Positions 5,230-5,792 of a DNA stretch of 5,792 nucleotides are shown one piece after another. The stretch's first letter is position 1. Each line of letters begins with the position of its first letter. The notes beneath the pieces were generated by a model that was not told the origin of the DNA, made no database searches, and saw only the letters and a program-made list of their open reading frames with translations. The translations under genes were made by a program, and so were the position numbers. This DNA is from HyVt-560 sp964577195 (lineage in GTDB: Bacteria; Pseudomonadota; Gammaproteobacteria; UWMA-0217): assembly GCA_964577195.1 (NCBI GenBank), contig CAZNYF010000170.1, forward strand, positions 1-5,792, written 5' to 3'.

Positions 5230-5792
5230 TTAATCTTTTGTTAGAAGTACCAGATCCAGCCCGGCAGCCTGTAAATACTGCTTTTCCTGTTCTATATCCA
5301 GTTGCGTTAGCGGCCGATCTTCGAGCCATTGAGGTTCAAACCCTATCTCTAGTATTTCTTCCTTTTTCCATTGCACCGTTTCGATTGCGATTAAATCATT
5401 AGATCGTTCTCGACATAAGATCAATGCCAGACGGAGTAACAGTAGCAATTTTTGTAAGCGCTGCCGGTCAGCGTTTGCCAGATTATCGAGGTATTTTGCG
5501 GGAATTTTACGCCGTTGCAGACGAATTAATGTTGCCAGAAACTTTTGTTCGCGCTTCGAAAACCCGGGTAAATCAGCATGTTCAATCAGATACGCACCGT
5601 GTTTGTGATAGTGGCTACGTGCTACTGCACACCCAACTTCATGTAGTTCGGCTGCCCACAATAGCATTGCAATTTCAGACTGGGGAAGCGCCAGGTTTTC
5701 TCCTCCAGTATCAATCAACTGGACCAGTAAGCGCATCACGCGTTCTGCCTGAGATGAATTGATATGGAAACGCTGAAACAGGTTGTCGATGG
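5230..5792 (-). CDS. ppx: Exopolyphosphatase Ppx, C-terminal part (gene runs off the right edge)
   Basis: The frame is open to the window edge and ends at a TAA at 5230, giving the last 186 residues of a protein that is about 500 residues in E. coli. These are the C-terminal HD-like helical domains of the Ppx/GppA phosphatase family. Visible blocks are LFQRFHINSSQAERV, LLWAAELHEVG (visible residues 43-53), SHYHKHGAYLIEHADLPGFS with conserved histidines, and EQKFLATLIRLQRRKIP. This spacing fits Ppx better than the shorter GppA. Ppx removes terminal phosphates from polyphosphate in the cytoplasm. Its catalytic ASKHA domain would lie in the missing N-terminal part. The GTG at 5739 is internal, not a start, because homologous sequence continues upstream of it. 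No ppk is visible. No clear terminator follows. Confidence 0.88.
   Translation of the reverse strand, partial: IDNLFQRFHINSSQAERVMRLLVQLIDTGGENLALPQSEIAMLLWAAELHEVGCAVARSHYHKHGAYLIEHADLPGFSKREQKFLATLIRLQRRKIPAKYLDNLANADRQRLQKLLLLLRLALILCRERSNDLIAIETVQWKKEEILEIGFEPQWLEDRPLTQLDIEQEKQYLQAAGLDLVLLTKD

Noticed and set aside
5734..5739. GTG at 5739 or ATG at 5736 as a start for a 169-residue protein.
   Set aside because: The same frame stays open to the window edge and encodes Ppx-like sequence (LFQRFHINSSQAER) upstream, so the start is outside the window.
5217..5762. Plus-strand frames of 61 and 112 codons opposite ppx.
   Set aside because: The minus strand carries conserved Ppx blocks throughout; the plus frames have no recognisable content.

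Overview
The window looks like chromosomal DNA from a mid-GC gammaproteobacterium. The evidence is a RimK that follows the Escherichia coli protein closely along its whole length, a Ppx-type exopolyphosphatase end, a retropepsin-like 'ATP-dependent zinc protease' homologue, and sigma70-like promoter and Shine-Dalgarno signals. A marine or methylotrophic gammaproteobacterium would fit, but I cannot place the genus from sequence alone. There is no sign of phage, insertion sequence, CRISPR, tRNA or rRNA.

Region 1 (1-2724) is a peptide or amino-acid modification cluster. On the minus strand, an AstE/AspA-like zinc hydrolase (2142-1054) is followed 41 bp later by rimK (1012-92), probably in one operon. 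Facing away across a 96-bp gap is a RimB-type retropepsin-like aspartic protease (2239-2724), here with a clear lipoprotein signal peptide. RimK adds glutamate residues to the C-terminus of ribosomal protein S6. The other two genes encode plausible hydrolases of amide or peptide bonds, so the trio reads as one ligase and two possible 'erasers' or processors. The puzzle is compartment: the ligase is cytoplasmic while the protease carries an export and lipidation signal. An internal start with a strong ribosome-binding site may bear on that.

Region 2 (2725-4495) holds two divergently transcribed, uncharacterised conserved-looking genes. One is a 346-residue protein (3835-2795) that resembles the family I associate with the label Sfum_1244. 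The other is an acidic, largely helical 188-residue protein (3929-4495). They share a 93-bp promoter region with candidate signals in both directions.

Region 3 (4496-4882) is a self-contained minus-strand unit: a candidate promoter (4854-4882), a 64-residue acidic protein (4809-4615), and a very strong intrinsic terminator (4592-4556).

Region 4 (4810-5229) is 420 bp without a convincing gene but with several inverted repeats, two of them mutually exclusive. It is a candidate for a small RNA or regulatory structure. Beyond it, the C-terminal 186 residues of a Ppx exopolyphosphatase run in from the right edge on the minus strand (stop at 5230).

The strongest leads for something undescribed are the exported RimB-like protease beside RimK with its possible second start, the pair of unknown divergent genes, and the structured gap before ppx.
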